Assembly: GCA_905250075.1 (NCBI GenBank)
Contig: CAJNOP010000022.1
Location: 62,001 to 126,000, forward strand
DNA length: 64,000 nt
Reading direction: 5' to 3'
Source of the DNA: Rotaria sp. Silwood1
Taxonomy: Eukaryota; Rotifera; Eurotatoria; Philodinida; Philodinidae
Position numbers and translations under genes: made by a program. Below, piece by piece: positions 59,751 to 64,000 of this stretch (position 1 is the first letter of the stretch; every line of letters starts with the position of its first letter). The notes beneath the pieces were generated by a model. That model did not search any database, was not told the origin of the DNA, and saw only the letters and a list, made by a program, of their open reading frames with translations.

Positions 59751-60261
59751 ATGGGTAATATATTAACATCAATACCGAATACTGTTTCATTACCTATATT
59801 TGGGGTCGGCTTGACCACATTATGTTTAAGTCTATGTTTTTGTTGTTATTTATGGCGGTAAATATTCTTATTTTGAAAAAGAAAATTCTATCAATTTGTT
59901 TTCATGAAATTCTAGACTTAGACGAGACACATTTCGTGAAAAAGGCTACCGAAAAGATCAATATATGCGATGTAAAGTAAAAAATTCCGTAAGTTTTTTC
60001 TTTTTTTTTGTATTTTATAAGTCTTTCGACTTTTTTTAAACATGAACATCAACAAAGAAAATTTCCCGTTTCATATAGAGTTGTGTGATTTGTTTCGATG
60101 ATTTTTATCAAGATGAAGAAATAGCTGTATGCCCATGCGAACATGCATTTCATAAACGTTGTTTATCACCATGGTTACAACGAAATTGTACATGTCCAAT
60201 GTGTAATATGTGTATCAAACCGGAAATATCTGGTTCATGTCAAGTAGCGGATATGCTTTAG
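59751..60261 (+). CDS. RNF24/RNF122-like membrane RING-H2 E3 ligase
   Basis: Three exons, 59751-59857, 59916-59988 and 60079-60261, give 120 aa. One membrane helix near the N-terminus (LPIFGVGLTTLCLSLCFCCY, about 14-33) is followed by a basic juxtamembrane stretch (RLRRDTFREKGYRKDQ), then a RING-H2 domain at about 61-102: SCVICFDDF, PCEHAFHKRCLSPWL, then CTCPMC. All eight zinc ligands are present. Layout, length and the VxPCxHAFHxxCLxxWL wording match RNF24/RNF122, small ubiquitin ligases of the ER/Golgi. The Pro after the last Cys pair and the Trp of PWL predict an E2-binding surface. The tail is short. The start ATG is preceded by an A-rich leader; no earlier in-frame exon is seen. Confidence 0.9.
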
Positions 60262-61659
60262 ATAGACTAAAACTTGAATCTCTATTATTTTCCTTTTATT
60301 TTTTCATTACACTCATTTCGTCAGTTATAATGAAAAAAGAAAACCAAACCAAACCAAAACAAAACAAGTCATTAAATACAACGGTTTAGAATAATATACG
60401 TGTATATATATAAAATCTTTTTGTTTAATCATATAATTGATTGATATGTTTTTTTCTTCACTGTTGCTATTGTATTGAAGTTTCTTTTTTTTTTTTTTAA
60501 GAACAGTATGTTCAATTCTTCACAGACTATCTCTCTCTTTCTCATATGGTACGCCTTATTTGTACATAAAATATTTTATTTTATGGAAATATAATGCTCA
60601 AATTATTCCTCGCAATTAGGATTCAAATTTTTTTTGTTATCGGCGAAAGTAAAAACAAAAGTAACTTTTTAATAATATCGAATTTGGTTGAGATACACAC
60701 AAGACTTTATTTAATAGTCAGATTAAAAATGAATTTCTTTTTCAAAAATCAAATTTAATAGTTTAAAATTATGATTAATTAATGTAAAAACAAATCATTG
60801 TCAAACAATTCGTTATTGAACATGTAAAGTGATTTATCCGGTATTCAATGTATATTACAAGTTTTGTGGTATAGATTGCTAAGGAAAAAAAACTATACCT
60901 ACAGACTGCAAAACAAATATTTTATGTTAAACATCAATTTAATTCTTTTGACTTAAATAAAATTGTTAATATGGATTTGTCAAATGATTGATTTAAACAA
61001 AAAGATTGTTCCAAAAGACGCAAATCTTCATCCCATCTTATTATTAGCTATAGTGCATAAAAAGAAAGGAAGTACACAATGACCTTATCATCTTTCTCTT
61101 CCTCTCAACCATCGTAGAAAACTAAGTTAATCATTCTATATTAAAACATTAAGTATTTTTATGATCTAAAACGTCTCTTTATAATAAATAATTGAACACT
61201 TTAATTTGTTTATTCATCTTTGTCTTGAATAATAATTTTATTTGAATAGAAAATTTCTTGTTTGATTGACAGAAGTAACTAATCCTTGTACAGTTTATTT
61301 GACATTAAGTACAAACAAAGATTATTGTTAATGCTTGTAAATATTTTAAAAATGCTTTGCTAAGCATTAATGTTATTTTTATTATTTAACTATTCAAAAG
61401 AACAATTCAATTAAACGATTAAGTTTCTTGGTTCTTTATTTAAGAGAAGTTGCTTTTTCCAAAAAAAAACTGATAAGAAGAAAAAAAAAAGATTACACTA
61501 ATGATCAAGCGCATTTCAGAACTACAAAACAAACTCATTTCAATTCACAATATAATTTCTTTATCTTTATTGTTATAATAAGAATAAGTAAATCGATGAT
61601 TTATACAAAAAAGAGAACAATATTGGACGCAAAATAAAAGAAACAAACATATTTAGTTT
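60262..61659. other. Spacer with 3' UTRs of convergent genes
   Basis: Holds the 3' end of the RING gene (plus) and of the small minus-strand gene. It is T-rich near 60480. The plus-strand frame at 61428-61637 is Lys-rich low complexity. Nothing else recognised. Confidence 0.45.
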
Positions 61660-62450
61660 TTATATAGGACTTCTTTTCAGTTTAAGTCGTTTATGTCGAT
61701 GGAAAGATAGTTTAGCACCAGTAGCATGTGGATCATCCATGAATGTTCTCATGTATGATCGATGTATTTCACGCAGTTCATCACGTAGACGCATACGGAT
61801 TTTGGCATCATTAGCTAAATGTTGACTTAAATGATTGGCAATAAGTGGACGAACTTGATTTTCACTCGGACGATGATCAAACGATGTACGAGATTTATCA
61901 CGAAGAAATTCACACAATGCTGGATAGCGAGGAATTTGAAGTAAATAAGATTTTGCATTCTTATTTTTCTTTGCTTTTTTTCGTATAATATCTTGTAAAG
62001 TTAATGGTAAATGAGCCATGCCATCATCTTTGTCTTGATTTTCATTTTCATTGTCGTTTTCGTTACCATTTTCATTTTCATTGTCATTTTCATTTTCATT
62101 TTCGTCTTGATTTTCATTTTCGTCTTGATTTTCATTTTCATTTTCATCTTGATTTTCATTTTCATTATTATTCTGATCAGCTAAAGAAAAACAAAAATAA
62201 AACAAGATTTAGATTATTTTATAACCTTAAAGAAAGTTACTAAGTGTTATTCAAAACGATAAATTTTATATTTCAATTTATGTGAAGTCATAAAAATAAC
62301 ATAATTAAACATTAAAGTTTATATAAAGCTTATTGTCAAAGTTGAGTTTATTTAATTCATGCTTATAATCGTTTTGCCAATATTCTAATAATTAATTATA
62401 TATAGAAATTTAAATATTGTATTGAACCACTCACCGAGAAAATGAAGCAT
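61660..62450 (-). CDS. Small protein with Asn/Glu repeat and basic C-terminus
   Basis: Two exons, 62450-62435 (MLHFL plus one base) and 62180-61660, give 178 aa. The join (CTCG|GTGAGT ... TTTAG|CTGAT) is in phase. Family not recognised. Residues 6-58 are an almost pure Asn/Glu/Asp/Gln tract built from NEN and QDENEN units. From 60 on the protein looks folded: MAHLPLTLQDIIRKKAKK, then a helical region with YPALCEFLRDKSR and IRMRLRDELREIHRSYM, and a strongly basic end (HRHKRLKLKRSPI). Basic and acidic blocks side by side suggest a nucleic-acid or ribosome-associated role, but this is only inference. The repeat is encoded by TTTTCA/TTGATT-type hexamers on the plus strand and should vary in length. 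The very short first exon is the least certain part. Confidence 0.7.
62026..62166. repeat. Hexamer-rich coding microsatellite
   Basis: Repeats of TTTTCA, TTGTCA and TTGATT-type hexamers encode the Asn/Glu/Gln/Asp tract of the small minus-strand gene. The unit length keeps the frame when copies are gained or lost. Confidence 0.75.
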
Positions 62451-64000
62451 GAAAGATCTAGAAATGTCACAATTATGTATACTTTGAGTGGCATGCTATG
62501 ACATGACACAGAAACATGTATTAGACAAAAAAAGGAAATTTTGAAGAGGAAAAATCTTCGTTCTTAGACAAATTAGAAATAGTGAACTGGAAAATTTATA
62601 AAAGCTTGCTGTTTCCTTTTGACTTCTTCATAAGTCTAATACGTCAGTTATTAACATATAAACTAGAAATGAATAATATGAAAACTTATAGTATTTGACA
62701 AGGACTATCCATTGTTTTGACAAAGAAATTCTGCTTGACTTTCTTTTTCCAATGTTTTTTTTACTGTAGAAGCTCGAAAGCGTGACTTTTAAATCGAGAA
62801 TGAACAATTGCATGGAGGAACATGCATTGAGCTATATTTCTCAATACAGTTTTGTATGCTCTATCTCAAAATTATCCTGTCAAGATTCTATAACAAAAGG
62901 AACATTCAAAAAAAAAACAAATAGTTTTATTTAAAACATCAATCAGATTTTTCCATAGAAAAATTCATAATCCTTCATGTTGACTTTGATATTTATTTTC
63001 TTTGTAGATTTTATTTCAACTAAAAAAAAAGGTTTGAATATTTCTTTAATAGACATTTATTTATAGAGTTCAACGTGTTTTATTATATCCTGTCAAAAGA
63101 AACCGACATGATTTAATCAGTATGAAAATTGAGCAGTATGTCAGGTTTCCTTCTAGTTCATGATGAGTACAAATATTTGAAGAATGCAAATATTAAGTTT
63201 CTAATACGATTCAGCTTTGATAAATATGATAGAGTAGAATTTTTTATGAGTTAAGCTCATATTTTGAAATACATATGTAACAAAGATTAAGAAGAAAATA
63301 AAACATTAAAATATTCTTCCGATCGAATACAATTTCTATTACATTTTTATTCATAATTTTTTTGTTAATAAATTCATAAGAAGCAATTCAAATCAAACAA
63401 TTTACGGTTGAATAGTTTCCAAAATTGACTGAAAAAAAAAACAGTCATGCATACAAAAATTATTAATTTTCGAAAAAACCTTCATGCTTTTTAACCATAA
63501 CTATCATACTACATATTAATCAGCATTCGAAACTTACAAACAAACATTCCTAAACGTCAATTCAATCTTGTATTGAGACAAGAGATGTGTAGGATTAAGT
63601 TATGTTTGATTCTTATTCTTTAAATATTATACTAATAAACATTTCGCGTAAGCTAATGTTCGTTCCAGAATTCAAGATGAGTGGCTGTAAGATTAATTAC
63701 TCGATAACCACACCACTTAGCAATCTAATCTATCGTCATCTCAAAAACATTTTAAAAAATGCATGAAAACAATCCTTCTTTTCAAGGAAAATTTTGTTAA
63801 AATGCAATAAAAATTTCTATTATTTGACCGAATAGATATGTAATTTTGCTTGCTCAACATTAAGATATGAGTAGATAGTTACCTGAATTGTGTTTTGAAC
63901 TATAGATCTGAAGTTAATATCAAAATGAAAATTACATCCAAAGTGAACACCATTTCCATGCATTTTTTTATTTTTTTGCGAAGATAATGAATTTTAAAAC
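62451..64000. other. Window end, nothing recognised
   Basis: AT-rich sequence upstream of the small minus-strand gene; its promoter should lie near 62460-62600. A minus-strand frame at 62628-62813 has no splice context. No repeat ends or coding exon found up to the window edge. Confidence 0.4.

Noticed and set aside
62004..62243. Plus-strand His/Phe-rich open frame
   Set aside because: It is the antisense reading of the Asn/Glu hexamer repeat in the minus-strand gene.
1..64000. tRNA, rRNA, CRISPR arrays, bacterial operon signals
   Set aside because: No cloverleaf with a B-box-like GTTCGA core, no ribosomal RNA sequence and no regularly spaced repeats were noticed. A covariance-model scan would be needed to exclude small RNAs.

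Overview
The window is nuclear DNA of a small-genome, AT-rich ciliated animal. Most introns are about 50-70 nt, every protein gene I can name is metazoan, and several different DNA transposons with clean target-site duplications are present. A bdelloid rotifer (Rotaria/Adineta type) fits best: tiny introns, high gene density, plant/fungus-like secreted genes, a short run of TGTGGG (a bdelloid-type telomere unit), and decayed gene copies between intact genes. This taxon call is inference. There is no operon structure, no CRISPR array and no RNA gene that I could recognise.

Layout. 0.4-4.0 kb (-): a B-box-like protein carrying three copies of a Cys/His module, divergent from a ZNF593/Bud20-type ribosome-export factor (4.4-4.9 kb, +). 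4.9-11 kb: two TA-flanked MITE-like elements, decayed coding pieces, a telomere-like run and a hAT-type MITE with perfect 8-bp duplications. 11.2-15.7 kb: a TDP-43 homologue (+), convergent with two diverged histidine-phosphatase genes (-). 16.5-17.3 kb: an old fold-back element. 17.5-23.5 kb: a PIERCE-like ciliary gene (+), convergent with an atypical soluble guanylate cyclase (-). 24.3-25.5 kb (-): a secreted protein with four hevein domains and an expansin-like domain. 27.6-33.4 kb (+): LRRIQ3, with a near-perfect 0.94-kb palindrome in intron 2. 36.1-37.8 kb (+): a PRKX-type kinase. 38-44 kb: gene-poor with coding relics. 44.3-46.3 kb (-): an unrecognised Ser/Thr-rich gene. 48.5-59 kb: a transposon graveyard (hAT remnant with a nested hairpin MITE, a 1.8-kb four-unit palindrome, a MITE, a decayed mariner). 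59.7-60.3 kb (+): an RNF24/RNF122-like RING protein. 61.7-62.5 kb (-): a small gene with an Asn/Glu repeat.

No shared pathway links the genes. LRRIQ3 and the PIERCE-like gene point to motile cilia. The cyclase and the PRKX kinase are both cyclic-nucleotide signalling families, but the distance between them gives no reason to couple them. Exon coordinates were assembled by hand from GT/AG sites and reading phase. In all the spliced models the exon lengths sum to a multiple of three.
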